Source: Streptomyces sp. NA02950 (GTDB taxonomy: Bacteria > Actinomycetota > Actinomycetes > Streptomycetales > Streptomycetaceae). From it: DNA of 64,000 bases. The stretch lies in the NCBI RefSeq assembly GCF_013364155.1, contig NZ_CP054916.1, positions 8,710,001 to 8,774,000 on the forward strand, read 5' to 3'. The notes under the pieces were generated by a model. That model ran no database searches. It saw only the letters and a list, made by a program, of their open reading frames with translations, and was not told where the DNA came from. This document shows positions 44,801-51,976 of the stretch, one piece after another (position 1 is the first letter of the stretch; the number at the start of each line of letters is the position of its first letter). A program made the translations under genes and the position numbers.

Positions 44801-45174
44801 TGGGGCGCCAGAAGCCCAATAAGCCGAAGCGCACCCGAGCAGTGTTCGGCAGCCGCGAGATGGACATAGCCGTCTCTGAGGCCGTGCGGATGTCCCTGGA
44901 CAGCAACAAGATCGCCGCTGCAACACAAGGGGTCGAAGCCCTGTCGGGCTTTCTGACAGTCCGGGACTTCTCCAGCTTCGACGACTTCCTGTTCGCGCTG
45001 GAGTGGCTCCGGGATATACCGGTCACCATGTTCGTCGTCTTCCCCGACGTGATCGAGCTGGAATGCCGTCTGGCCAATCTGCCCAATATCGACAAGGGCA
45101 CTCAGATTCTCGACCCCGCAACCCGCCGCACCGTCCGCGTCTACCGCTACGCCACCACCGAGGAGAGCAAGTAA
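44800..45174 (+). CDS. hypothetical element protein
   Basis: A 124-residue protein with a basic N-terminus (MGRQKPNKPKRTRAVFGSRE) and a helical/hydrophobic middle (FLTVRDFSSFDDFLFALEWLRDIPVTMFVVFPDVIELECRL, shown here as two adjoining parts around residues 50-90). The ATG overlaps the primase stop by one base (TAATG), and the next gene overlaps it in the same way, so the three are translationally coupled. No family is recognised. Co-expression suggests a replication or regulatory helper. Confidence 0.65.
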   Translation: MGRQKPNKPKRTRAVFGSREMDIAVSEAVRMSLDSNKIAAATQGVEALSGFLTVRDFSSFDDFLFALEWLRDIPVTMFVVFPDVIELECRLANLPNIDKGTQILDPATRRTVRVYRYATTEESK

Positions 45175-45485
45175 TGCCCAAGGCTCGAATTATCAGCATG
45201 ACACCCCTTCAGCCCGGCGCGTACAAGGCGCTGTACTGGGAGGATGAATTCTTCAGGACTGCACCTGTCGTGGCCATCGCGACATTCGAGGAGCGGGATG
45301 GACAGCAGCAGATTGTGCCCGTCGTGATACATGGCGGAGGGCACATTTTCGCTCTCGCCGGGGTTGAGATCGATTCGGACAACGCCGGTCTACCGTGCGA
45401 CCCGCATTACAGGTACTTCGAGGGCATGCACCCCGCCGAGGACATCGCCCGGGTCGCCGATTCGCTCCGACCCGCAGCGAACTGA
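45174..45485 (+). CDS. hypothetical element protein
   Basis: A 103-residue protein, beta-rich by pattern (ALYWEDEFFRTAPVVAIATF ... IVPVVIHGGGHIFALAGVEI), with no recognised domain. It is coupled to the previous gene through a one-base TAATG overlap and is the last gene before a strong hairpin at 45555-45598. It therefore closes the replication transcript that begins at about 42246. Confidence 0.65.
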   Translation: MPKARIISMTPLQPGAYKALYWEDEFFRTAPVVAIATFEERDGQQQIVPVVIHGGGHIFALAGVEIDSDNAGLPCDPHYRYFEGMHPAEDIARVADSLRPAAN

Positions 45486-45554
45486 CCCCGTAGACCGCTC
45501 TCAGCTCCCACGTAAGCGCCGAACGGCCCGGTCCGGGCCCACCGGCCCAACCCC

Positions 45555-45598
45555 GACAGACGGAGCCCTTAGGCGGGCTTCTACGGGCTCCGTCTGTC
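45555..45598. terminator. 14-bp perfect hairpin, terminator of replication operon
   Basis: GACAGACGGAGCCC (45555-45568) and GGGCTCCGTCTGTC (45585-45598) pair perfectly around a 16-nt loop. It is placed 70 bp after the last gene of the replication run and before the next gene's ribosome-binding site. Confidence 0.75.
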
Positions 45599-45634
45599 CC
45601 AGCAATCGAACACATGTACGAGAGGATGCACACA

Positions 45635-46024
45635 ATGAACTTCCGGAAGTTCCAGCCGTGGGCGCGAGATGCGCTCGTGAAGGCGCTCGGTGCGCGCGAG
45701 GTGCTGAGCGGTGTGACCCGCTGCATCTCCGAACAGCGAGCGCTCATCTTGCAGTTGGTGCGCACGGCCACGACCAATCGCGTAACGGTCGTGCAATACC
45801 CGGTGGCGGGCATCTCCGAGGCGTACGAGCGACTCCAGCAGGACGACATGTTGGAAACGGATTTCGTGGCCTACTTCATCGTGGCCAGCGCAGAGGCCAT
45901 CGCTCAGGCCGAGGTGGACGGCACCCCGTACATGCGGACGCTTCGCCCCGAGGGGCAGTCCACCCGGCAGGCCGAGATCCTCCGCGCTCCGTACCGGGTG
46001 CAGACAGGCGGCGACCGTGGCTGA
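45635..46024 (+). CDS. hypothetical element protein
   Basis: A 129-residue mainly helical protein (MNFRKFQPWARDALVKALGA ... VTRCISEQRALILQLVRTAT ... AYERLQQDDMLETDFVAYFIV). The start at 45635 is chosen because GAGAGG lies eight bases upstream; two earlier ATGs are too close to or before it. It overlaps the BRO-N-like gene by 8 bp and starts a second rightward run. No family recognised. Confidence 0.6.
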   Translation: MNFRKFQPWARDALVKALGAREVLSGVTRCISEQRALILQLVRTATTNRVTVVQYPVAGISEAYERLQQDDMLETDFVAYFIVASAEAIAQAEVDGTPYMRTLRPEGQSTRQAEILRAPYRVQTGGDRG

Positions 46025-46304
46025 CGAGGTGCACGAGATCCGCCCGGCAGCCTTCGAAGGTGGATTCCGGACGCTGGAGATCGACGGCGAATCCTGGCTG
46101 TTGCTGGGGGATGTGTGCAGGGCCGTCGGGATCAAGCGTCACCATGCCATCACAAATGCTGACGCATCCGGGATCAGGACTGTGGATGTGGCGTTCCCCG
46201 GCGGGCGGAATCCCATTCGCAGCTATGTCATCAGCGAGTCCGCCGCTATGGGCCTTGCGGCGTCCAAGAACAAGCGATGCGAGGTGTGCAATGGGACCCA
46301 TTAA
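46017..46304 (+). CDS. BRO-N-like small protein (antirepressor-type domain)
   Basis: A 95-residue protein. Residues about 15-75 read FRTLEIDGESWLLLGDVCRA then VGIKRHHAITNADASGIRTV, followed by RSYVISESA. This is the pattern of the BRO-N domain found at the start of phage antirepressors and other phage regulators. The usual C-terminal KilA/Ant domain is missing, and the tail instead ends in KNKRCEVCNGTH. GTG start within the end of the upstream gene. It may modulate a repressor of the element or the helper phage; that is inference. Confidence 0.6.
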   Translation: MADEVHEIRPAAFEGGFRTLEIDGESWLLLGDVCRAVGIKRHHAITNADASGIRTVDVAFPGGRNPIRSYVISESAAMGLAASKNKRCEVCNGTH

Positions 46305-46524
46305 GCGACAGCGCCGCGCCATGGTTCGCCGTGAGGTCGGCCCGGACGAGCCCAAGAAGCCAACTCGCAGGCGGCGCAAGGGTGTTGGGGATGACGCTCG
46401 TACTACGAGGGTCACCGAGCCCCGCGAGCGGCAGCGCCGGAAGGCTCCGCCGGGTCCGACCGTGCCCGCATGGAAGGCGGCAGGACTGGAGCCGCACAAG
46501 CCCGAGACCGAAGGGGAGGGCTGA
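46291..46524 (+). CDS. very basic small protein
   Basis: A 77-residue Arg/Lys/Pro-rich protein (MGPIKRQRRAMVRREVGPDE, then PKKPTRRRRKGVGDDARTTR) with no hydrophobic core, probably disordered and nucleic-acid binding. It starts inside the end of the BRO-N-like gene (14-bp overlap), and the HNH gene starts 2 bp after its stop. The start is inferred from this packing; the frame is open well upstream without homology. Confidence 0.5.
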   Translation: MGPIKRQRRAMVRREVGPDEPKKPTRRRRKGVGDDARTTRVTEPRERQRRKAPPGPTVPAWKAAGLEPHKPETEGEG

Positions 46525-46525
46525 C

Positions 46526-46897
46526 ATGTCGCTGGCGACTATCCAACTCGCCCTGAGCGATGCTGACTTGGCCCGGTTCCTGGAGAAGGTGGACCCGCCG
46601 AACATCGACGGGTGCACGCTGTGGAACGCCTCTACGTTCGCGGGTGGCTATGGGCAGTTCAAGCTCAACCGCCGGTCTGTCCTGGCGCACCGTGTTGCCT
46701 GGACGCTGCGCCACGGACCCATCCCCGAGGGGCTCGAACTGGACCACGTCTATCTGCGCGGCTGTCGGTCCAAGAGGTGCGTCAACACCGATCACTTGGA
46801 GCTGGTGACGCACGAGGAGAACACGCGTCGCCGGGATGCCGCGCTGCGCTGGAGGGCCTCCGTGTGGGTGTGGACCGAGCTGGACGAGGCGGCATGA
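46526..46897 (+). CDS. HNH endonuclease
   Basis: A 123-residue HNH nuclease of the phage/homing type. GGYGQFKLNRRSVLAHRVAW is the AP2/HNH_3-style lead-in, LELDHVYLRGCRSKRCVNTD contains the central Asp-His and the Cys pair, and HLELVTHEENTRRR completes the beta-beta-alpha-metal site. The family nicks or cuts DNA with a divalent metal. In tailed phages an HNH protein often assists terminase; here it might act in packaging or against a competing phage. It is ATGA-coupled to the winged-helix gene. Confidence 0.85.
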   Translation: MSLATIQLALSDADLARFLEKVDPPNIDGCTLWNASTFAGGYGQFKLNRRSVLAHRVAWTLRHGPIPEGLELDHVYLRGCRSKRCVNTDHLELVTHEENTRRRDAALRWRASVWVWTELDEAA

Positions 46898-47154
46898 GTG
46901 AACCGGCGCGAGCGCCGCTGTGGGTTGTGGGGCTTAACGGGCGAGAACGGCTGGAGCAGGCCGAGGCTCGTGACGTGGCTGAGGCGTACGTGCAGCGTCT
47001 GCGCGATGGAGACCTGAAGCATCGCAAGATCCTGCACCCGAACCGGATCGCTCAAGAGTCCGGCGTCACCGTGGAGGTGGCCCGGAAGGCCCTGTGCCTG
47101 CTCTGTGCACGCGGAGTGCTTAGGCGAAGGCGTAGGTCGTTCAAAGTTCTCTGA
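46894..47154 (+). CDS. winged-helix DNA-binding protein (GntR-like)
   Basis: An 86-residue protein. Residues about 25-80 read EAYVQRLRDGDLKHRKILHP then NRIAQESGVTVEVARKALCL and LCARGVLRRRRRSFKVL. This is a GntR-like winged helix with a basic C-terminal wing. There is no effector domain. ATGA overlap with the HNH gene stop. It ends the second rightward run and is a candidate master regulator of the element. Confidence 0.7.
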   Translation: MSEPARAPLWVVGLNGRERLEQAEARDVAEAYVQRLRDGDLKHRKILHPNRIAQESGVTVEVARKALCLLCARGVLRRRRRSFKVL

Positions 47155-47177
47155 TCCACACCGTCACCTGCGGCGAC

Positions 47178-47196
47178 ATGTGCAGTTCGTGTGCAG
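47178..47196. promoter_or_regulatory. tandem ATGTGCAG / TGTGCAG sites upstream of 47235 gene
   Basis: ATGTGCAG (47178-47185) and TGTGCAG (47190-47196) are arranged as a 12-bp direct repeat. They precede TTTTGAAATG (about 47200) and TAAAGT (about 47222), a poor but possible promoter. The octamer matches the half-site of the 42100-42118 dyad. Confidence 0.4.
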
Positions 47197-47234
47197 AGTT
47201 TTGAAATGTCCAGTTTTGGAGTAAAGTTCCTGTC

Positions 47235-47444
47235 ATGAACACGACAACGAACGCCCCCGCCGCTCCGGTCTCTGCGCTTGTCCCGGTCGCCGCTCTGTGG
47301 GTGGCCGTGGCCGCCTTCGCGGCTCGGGTGGCGGGTTGCTCGGCCTGTGCCGCGCTCCGCCCCGGCTCCTACTGCCTGTCGCACGTCTGCCTGGACTGTG
47401 GCGGCGGTGCGGTGGCTCCGGCCGGTTCCGTCCTTCCCTGCTAG
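47235..47444 (+). CDS. small Cys-rich protein with hydrophobic N-terminal helix
   Basis: A 69-residue protein. Residues about 12-33 form a hydrophobic Ala/Val helix, followed by six cysteines in two pairs-like groups (GCSACAALRPGSYC ... HVCLDCGGG) and a final Cys. It could be a membrane-tethered zinc-binding protein or a chance open frame. The upstream tandem sites and codon use favour a real gene. Function unknown. Confidence 0.5.
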   Translation: MNTTTNAPAAPVSALVPVAALWVAVAAFAARVAGCSACAALRPGSYCLSHVCLDCGGGAVAPAGSVLPC

Positions 47445-47519
47445 CTCGTCTCGCCCGCCCCTGCCCGGGGGGCGGGCTCCGACCCCTCTCACCAACCGCA
47501 AATTCCCCAGGAGGACCCC

Positions 47520-47993
47520 ATGTCCAGCAAGCCCAACGCCAAGACCTACGCCGAGCGTGCCGCTGCTGAGGAGACCCAGCTTCACCGGGACTTCGCCGAC
47601 TGGATCGAGGAGAAGACGGGCCAGAAGGTCGACCTGAAGTCGGTGCAGCTGGCCTGCATCTTCCGGATGGAGTTCCAGCGCTCCGAGGAGAACCAGACCG
47701 CTCTGGCCGACAAGCGCGCAGCCGCCGAGGCGGCCAAGAAGCAGCGCGCGGCGGAGAAGCGGGCTCGCCTTGAGGCGCAGCTGAAGAAGCTCCAGGCCGA
47801 GCTGTCCGACGAGACCGCAGAGGACATGCCGGCTGAGACCCCCGCACCGGCCGCTCGCACCCGCAAGGCCACCCCCAGCAAGGCCGCTACGTCCGAGCCT
47901 GCCGAGCCCGCGAAGGCGTCCGAGGCCCCGGCTCCGACGAAGCCCCGCGCGGCCCGTACGCGCCGGACGACGGCCGCCAAGAAGACCGCCTGA
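47520..47993 (+). CDS. coiled-coil protein with Ala/Lys/Pro-rich tail
   Basis: A 157-residue protein. Residues about 15-55 are a compact helical region (EETQLHRDFADWIEEKTGQK then VDLKSVQLACIFRMEFQRS). Residues about 60-100 are a charged coiled coil (AEAAKKQRAAEKRARLEAQL). The rest is a low-complexity Ala/Pro/Lys/Thr tail ending in RTRRTTAAKKTA, like histone-H1-type tails. CAGGAGG lies upstream. Similar proteins occur in actinophages, but their function is not known to me. It is followed by a strong terminator. Confidence 0.7.
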   Translation: MSSKPNAKTYAERAAAEETQLHRDFADWIEEKTGQKVDLKSVQLACIFRMEFQRSEENQTALADKRAAAEAAKKQRAAEKRARLEAQLKKLQAELSDETAEDMPAETPAPAARTRKATPSKAATSEPAEPAKASEAPAPTKPRAARTRRTTAAKKTA

Positions 47994-48005
47994 CAACACA
48001 AAAGC

Positions 48006-48037
48006 CGACGGGCCGGGTGTCCAGACCCGGCCCGTCG
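48006..48037. terminator. 13-bp perfect hairpin terminator
   Basis: CGACGGGCCGGGT (48006-48018) and ACCCGGCCCGTCG (48025-48037) pair perfectly with a 6-nt loop, 13 bp after the stop at 47993. Its position suits a terminator of the 47235-47993 transcript. Confidence 0.75.
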
Positions 48038-48058
48038 CGAACCCCGAAGGGATCAACT

Positions 48059-48544
48059 GTGAAGCACAAGCGTACCGCCATCACCCCCGAGCGGCTGGCC
48101 TATCTGGTGACCGCCAACTCTCAGGACCCCCGTTACCCCGCCACCCCTACAGGCCGCGTAGCCGGTCCGTGGGTGGAGTTCGACGAGTCGTACCCCGAGT
48201 GCGGCTACTCGTTCTGGGCTCGTCCGGAGGGCGACTCCTACACCACCGTTGACGCCCTGGACCCCGAGTCGGGCGCTCCGACAGCCGCGTATCTGGACGC
48301 CACCCTCGCCGCCGACCGGATGTCCCTTGGCCTGTCGGCTGAGCCCGAGATCGGAGAGGCGTGGAGCCGTCCGAAGCCCTCTCGCTGGCGCCGGTTCGTG
48401 CGCTGGTCCAGGGCCAACGCTGAGCGCGAGTTCTTCACCATCGGCGCGCCCCTCACCTGCATCTGGGCCGTGGCCCTGGGGTGGGTTCTCGGATGGGACG
48501 GCATGAAGGCCATCGCGGGCCTGCTCGTCGGCTGGATGTTCTGA
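48059..48544 (+). CDS. hypothetical protein with C-terminal membrane helix
   Basis: A 161-residue protein with a hydrophilic N-terminal 120 residues (ITPERLAYLVTANSQDPRYP ... WVEFDESYPECGYSFWARPE). One or two hydrophobic helices close it (IGAPLTCIWAVALGWVLGWD, AIAGLLVGWMF). The GTG start at 48059 follows GAAGGGA. Membrane location suggests a possible role in superinfection or host-surface interference, but that is speculation. Flanked on both sides by hairpins, so it is probably its own transcript. Confidence 0.6.
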   Translation: MKHKRTAITPERLAYLVTANSQDPRYPATPTGRVAGPWVEFDESYPECGYSFWARPEGDSYTTVDALDPESGAPTAAYLDATLAADRMSLGLSAEPEIGEAWSRPKPSRWRRFVRWSRANAEREFFTIGAPLTCIWAVALGWVLGWDGMKAIAGLLVGWMF

Positions 48545-48556
48545 CCAATTCCCTGT

Positions 48557-48589
48557 GCCCGAGGTAAGCGAAATTCGCTTACCTCGGGC
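48557..48589. terminator. 33-nt near-continuous palindrome (16-bp arms, 1-nt centre)
   Basis: GCCCGAGGTAAGCGAA (48557-48572), a central A, and TTCGCTTACCTCGGGC (48574-48589) form a perfect palindrome between the membrane-protein gene and the integrase. It could be a terminator or an operator on the integrase promoter; the tiny loop favours a protein-binding site or cruciform. TAAGCG is shared with the hairpin at 51814-51854. Confidence 0.6.
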
Positions 48590-48614
48590 CTGTCCCACGT
48601 TAAGGAGTTCAGCA

Positions 48615-49829
48615 ATGGCGAGCATCAAGAAAGTCGCTCGTGCGCAGGGGCACGCCTATGAGGTGCACTGGCGGGATCACGGACAGAAGCGACAGCTCAC
48701 CTGTAAGACCGAGGGCGCTGCACTGCGCGAGAAGGTCCGCATTGAGGACATGTTGGCCGCCGGGCGCAGCACGGCTCAGCTTGTGGAGCGGCGGACCGTC
48801 CGGGAAGTGTTCGAGGCGTGCATGACGGCTGGAGAGGGCCACCTGAAGCCGCGCACGATTGAGGGACAGCGGTCTCTCTACCGCAACCACATTGCGGAGG
48901 AGTTCGGGCGTCGCCGGATAACGTCCCTCACCGCCACGGACGTTGAGAAGTGGATTGCCAGCCTTACGCGAAAGCTCGGTTATGGCTCTGTGCGGAATGC
49001 GTATGTGGTCCTCAACAAGCTGTGCAAATACGCCATTCGGCACGACTGGTTGGCCAATAACCCCTGCACAAACGTGGCCCTGCCCCAGAATCACGACACA
49101 GTAGGGGACGACCGCCAGTTTCTGACGCCTGCACAGGTTGAGGCTCTGGCCGCTGAGATGTCCAAACGGCGCGAACACTACGGGCTCATCGTGCGCATGG
49201 CCGCGTATACCGGGCTGCGCTCTGGTGAATTGGCCGCTCTGCGCATTCGGGATGTCAACCTGTTCCGGAACACGATTGAGGTGCGCCGCACAATGCGCCG
49301 AGCCAAGGGCGGCGAATGGGTCTACAGCTCTCCGAAGTCCAAGCGGTCCGTTCGGGAGGTGCCGCTGCTCCCCCGGCTCGCCCAGGAGCTCCGGGCGTAT
49401 CTGGCCGAGCACCCCAACCGCTCCGATGTAGACGCGGCGCTGTGGCCGGGCAGCCGGAAGCGCTTTCAGTCCTCAGTTGTTGACTGGAACACCCCGTTCG
49501 ACATCAACAATCTCGTGAAATCGCACTTCCGCAAGATTGTGCGTGCTGGACTCGGTTCCGCCGGCATCTCCAGTGCACTGCGCTGGCACGACCTTCGCCA
49601 CACGTACGCCTCGATCATGGCGGCTGCACCGGGAATCACCATCTACGACGTGTGCAACTGGATGGGACACGCCGACATCAGCACAACACAGAAGACATAC
49701 ATTCACCTGTTCCGCACGGACTACACCGACAAGATGTCGGCCGTTGGGGCGTTCCTCGACGGAGCGGGCGCGGCTCTCGCTCGGGAAGCGTCCGTGACGC
49801 CGATCTTTGGGGCCTCTGCGGGCTCGTAG
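48615..49829 (+). CDS. int: tyrosine-recombinase integrase
   Basis: A 404-residue phage-type tyrosine recombinase. Residues 1-50 are an arm-binding-like domain (RAQGHAYEVHWRDHGQKRQL), and 60-160 are the SAM-like core-binding domain. The catalytic domain has Arg202 (TGLRSGELAALR), His325 and Arg328 (WHDLRHTY), His352 (WMGHADISTTQK) and the nucleophile Tyr362. ATG 48615 with AAGGAG upstream. It should cut within the 13-bp core in the phospholipase gene. It lies about 2.8 kb from attR rather than next to an att site, which is unusual for integrases. Confidence 0.93.
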   Translation: MASIKKVARAQGHAYEVHWRDHGQKRQLTCKTEGAALREKVRIEDMLAAGRSTAQLVERRTVREVFEACMTAGEGHLKPRTIEGQRSLYRNHIAEEFGRRRITSLTATDVEKWIASLTRKLGYGSVRNAYVVLNKLCKYAIRHDWLANNPCTNVALPQNHDTVGDDRQFLTPAQVEALAAEMSKRREHYGLIVRMAAYTGLRSGELAALRIRDVNLFRNTIEVRRTMRRAKGGEWVYSSPKSKRSVREVPLLPRLAQELRAYLAEHPNRSDVDAALWPGSRKRFQSSVVDWNTPFDINNLVKSHFRKIVRAGLGSAGISSALRWHDLRHTYASIMAAAPGITIYDVCNWMGHADISTTQKTYIHLFRTDYTDKMSAVGAFLDGAGAALAREASVTPIFGASAGS

Positions 49830-50004
49830 GGGTCGGTCCGGTAACCGCGTCCGGCCGTCCGGAGAACGGCCCTTACGTCGGAGCCTACGGCTTCGGCCCG
49901 CAACGCACGACAGCCCCGGCTCCGCAGGTGGAGAGTCGGGGCTGAAGTGTTGCTCATGTGGACTGCGCTGAACACCCGAGCGCCTTCAACGCTACCTCGA
50001 AACA

Positions 50005-50041
50005 CAGAGCGCCCCGGGAACAAGGGAACCGGGGCGCTCTG
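50005..50041. terminator. 13-bp perfect hairpin between convergent transcripts
   Basis: CAGAGCGCCCCGG (50005-50017) and CCGGGGCGCTCTG (50029-50041) pair perfectly with an 11-nt loop. It stands between the integrase (rightward) and the leftward genes and probably ends both. The 364-bp stretch 49830-50193 holds no gene. Confidence 0.75.
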
Positions 50042-50135
50042 CTGGACATCTCGCAGGAGGGGTGTATTCGCTTCGGCACGTAACCCAACCTTGCGCCGGG
50101 TGGTACAAAGCCCGGCAACGAGAGTCCAAGAGGGT

Positions 50136-50183
50136 GGGGCGCGGCGGCCGGAGGGGTTCCGATCCCTGTTGTCGCCGCGCCCC
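50136..50183. terminator. 11-bp hairpin after the leftward operon
   Basis: GGGGCGCGGCG (50136-50146) and CGCCGCGCCCC (50173-50183) pair perfectly over 11 bp, 10 bp after the stop of the leftward gene at 50194. A second terminator beside the 50005-50041 hairpin. Confidence 0.6.
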
Positions 50184-50193
50184 GGTCTGGGGG

Positions 50194-50409
50194 TTAGGCG
50201 TTCAGGTCGGCCTGGACACCGGTGAGCGCCGTACGCCACGCCGCGTCGTGCGGACTGGTGACGTCGCCGCGACCGAAGTTGTCGGGGTACGCGGCCTTGC
50301 CGTTCTTGACGCGCAGCGCGTTGAGCAGCTGCATGCCGACGTTGGGGTTGTTGAGGGCGGACTCCACGAGCGTTTCCAGCTCGGTCGTCTCCAGGGATAC
50401 AGCAGCCAT
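50194..50409 (-). CDS. small hypothetical element protein
   Basis: A 71-residue acidic helical protein (SLETTELETLVESALNNPNV then GMQLLNALRVKNGKAAYPDN). No recognised domain. It is the last gene of the leftward run, 42 bp after the upstream gene, with terminators just behind it. Size and position would suit a packaging- or capsid-interaction factor, but there is no direct evidence. Confidence 0.6.
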   Translation of the reverse strand: MAAVSLETTELETLVESALNNPNVGMQLLNALRVKNGKAAYPDNFGRGDVTSPHDAAWRTALTGVQADLNA

Positions 50410-50451
50410 GGGCTTGTCCTAACTGTGTGGCGGGGATGAGGTGTTGAGAGT

Positions 50452-50946
50452 TCAGTTGCCCTTGAGGCGCGCGGCGAGAGCCCTGGCAGAGGCGTTGGGC
50501 TCGCGAGTGAGCGGCTTGTGTCCGCCGTTGATGTCGCGGACGGGCTCGATGTACTTGCGCGTGGGCGGCGGGCTGGTCTTGGAGTTGCTGACCAGATGCG
50601 CGGCGGCCTCCTGGGCGGACTTGCTCGCCGTGGAGGGGCGCGGCGTGGCCTTGCGGCGGTAGGTCATGCCCTTGAGATGGGCCGTACCCCTGGCCCGCGC
50701 GGCGACAGCCTCTTTGGCGGTCATGGGGCGGGTGTCCTCGTCGTCCTCGTCCTCGTTGTCCAGAGGGGTGCCGTCGGCATTCATCCCGAACAGCTCGGGG
50801 TCTTCCTTGGCGAATTCGACGATCTGCGCCTTGAGCGGCTTGTCGAGGTCGAGGGCGCGCCACAGATTGTTGGCCGTGGCGCTGTCCATCCCGGCCGAAA
50901 TGAGCGCCTGGATCGCCTTGCCGCGCTTGATCTTGTTCACTGCCAT
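50452..50946 (-). CDS. hypothetical element protein with acidic linker
   Basis: A 164-residue protein. The N-terminal 50 residues are helical (KIKRGKAIQALISAGMDSAT then ANNLWRALDLDKPLKAQIVE). A strongly acidic linker follows (NEDEDDEDTRP). The basic C-terminal half is probably disordered (TYRRKATPRPSTASK ... RALAARLKGN). No family recognised. It sits between the small-terminase-like gene and the 71-residue gene in a leftward run. Confidence 0.6.
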   Translation of the reverse strand: MAVNKIKRGKAIQALISAGMDSATANNLWRALDLDKPLKAQIVEFAKEDPELFGMNADGTPLDNEDEDDEDTRPMTAKEAVAARARGTAHLKGMTYRRKATPRPSTASKSAQEAAAHLVSNSKTSPPPTRKYIEPVRDINGGHKPLTREPNASARALAARLKGN

Positions 50947-51294
50947 TGTTGGTCAGCCTTCCGTGTTGGGTGTGACAAAGGGACAAAAGTCATCGTTGCT
51001 GTTGTCCAAGTCGCCCACACGGGCCGTTCCGCCACCGTCGCTCGTCAGCGACATTCGGCACTTGCTACTGTGTTCGTCGGCTAAGCAGCGTGGAACACTC
51101 GATATTCGGTTGTTCTGCCAGACTCTCCAGGGTCGCTAGTCAGCGTTGTCCTGTGTCGTCTATCGGGGCTCCGACTCAGCCGTCTGGATTTCCCTTTGAC
51201 CTCCATCTCCGGGGAATCCTCGGGCTGTAATGCCTTGTCGGTACCCGGCACACACCGGGCGAATAGGTGAAGCCTACCTCGGAATGTGTGCGGG
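50947..51294. other. gene-free 348 bp in the right arm, candidate packaging site region
   Basis: No coding frame with bias is seen on either strand. The sequence is less GC-rich than its surroundings. It contains GTGACAAAGGGACAAAAGTC near 50970-50990 and CTTGCTACTGTGTTCGTCGG near 51062-51080. It lies directly downstream of the small-terminase-like gene, where cos or pac sites are often found. No specific signal can be confirmed by eye. Confidence 0.35.
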
Positions 51295-51711
51295 TCAGTC
51301 CTTGGGCTTCTTGGCGTAGTACTGATCGATCATCCGCTGCACTTCGATATCGTCGTTCGGAGTATCGACCTTCACCACGAACGCCGTGGCGGAGTCGGTG
51401 CCGAACAGCCGGGCAATGCGCTCCTCGGTGCGGATGGCAGCGTTGATGGCCTTCTCGTCACCGGACATTGCCTTCTCCCAGAGGCTCCGAATGTAAGCCT
51501 CCAGCCGGGTGATCTGGCGGGTGCGCATCTCGTCGACCTTGGGGTGAACGCGCTTGGTGATGTGCAGGTCGATTCGGTTCCGCACGGTCTTCTGTGAGAA
51601 CCCCATCTTCTCTGCGATCTGATATGTGCTGAATCCCGCCACCTGGAGTTCGTAGCACTTGCGCGCCTCTTCCAGCATCTTGGCGGGCGGCTTGCGGTTG
51701 TTCGCGGGCAT
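51295..51711 (-). CDS. small terminase subunit-like protein
   Basis: A 138-residue protein. The N-terminal HTH is MLEEARKCYELQVAGFSTYQ then IAEKMGFSQKTVRNRIDLHI. A long helical region follows (DEMRTRQITRLEAYIRSLWE then KAMSGDEKAINAAIRTEERI), with ARLFGTD at its end. This HTH plus helical oligomerisation layout matches the small terminase subunits of Streptomyces and related phages, which recognise the packaging site. No large terminase (ATPase/nuclease) is in the element. The protein may therefore steer a helper's large subunit to element DNA, as PICI TerS proteins do. Confidence 0.8.
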   Translation of the reverse strand: MPANNRKPPAKMLEEARKCYELQVAGFSTYQIAEKMGFSQKTVRNRIDLHITKRVHPKVDEMRTRQITRLEAYIRSLWEKAMSGDEKAINAAIRTEERIARLFGTDSATAFVVKVDTPNDDIEVQRMIDQYYAKKPKD

Positions 51712-51813
51712 TGTTCCTCCTCTCGTCGCGTTAAGGCTACTTCGAGGAGAGGAATTCGGATGTGCAATTCAACTGGGGACGGCATTCGAGCTTCGGGCGA
51801 ATCGGGCTTTTAC

Positions 51814-51854
51814 CGCGTAAGCGTTCACGTCTGTCGGACGGGAACGCTTACGCG
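51814..51854. terminator. 13-bp perfect hairpin in the right arm
   Basis: CGCGTAAGCGTTC (51814-51826) and GAACGCTTACGCG (51842-51854) pair perfectly with a 15-nt loop. It lies between the leftward pair 51977-52557 and the terminase-like gene and would end the first and insulate the second. Nothing else is evident in 51712-51976. Confidence 0.7.
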
Positions 51855-51976
51855 ACCCCGGAGAACGCCCAGGGAGGGGTCTACGCTCCGATTTGCCGAG
51901 ATAAGGGGGCGGGTCGGGGCCCCGCGTTGGGCGGGTCGGAGATCGGCACGGGGAGGGGCCGTTTCTCGGCGCGGGG

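Noticed and set aside
50090..50130. Possible tRNA-like sequence after the integrase
   Set aside because: No cloverleaf can be drawn; a few bases resemble rRNA/tRNA words by chance.
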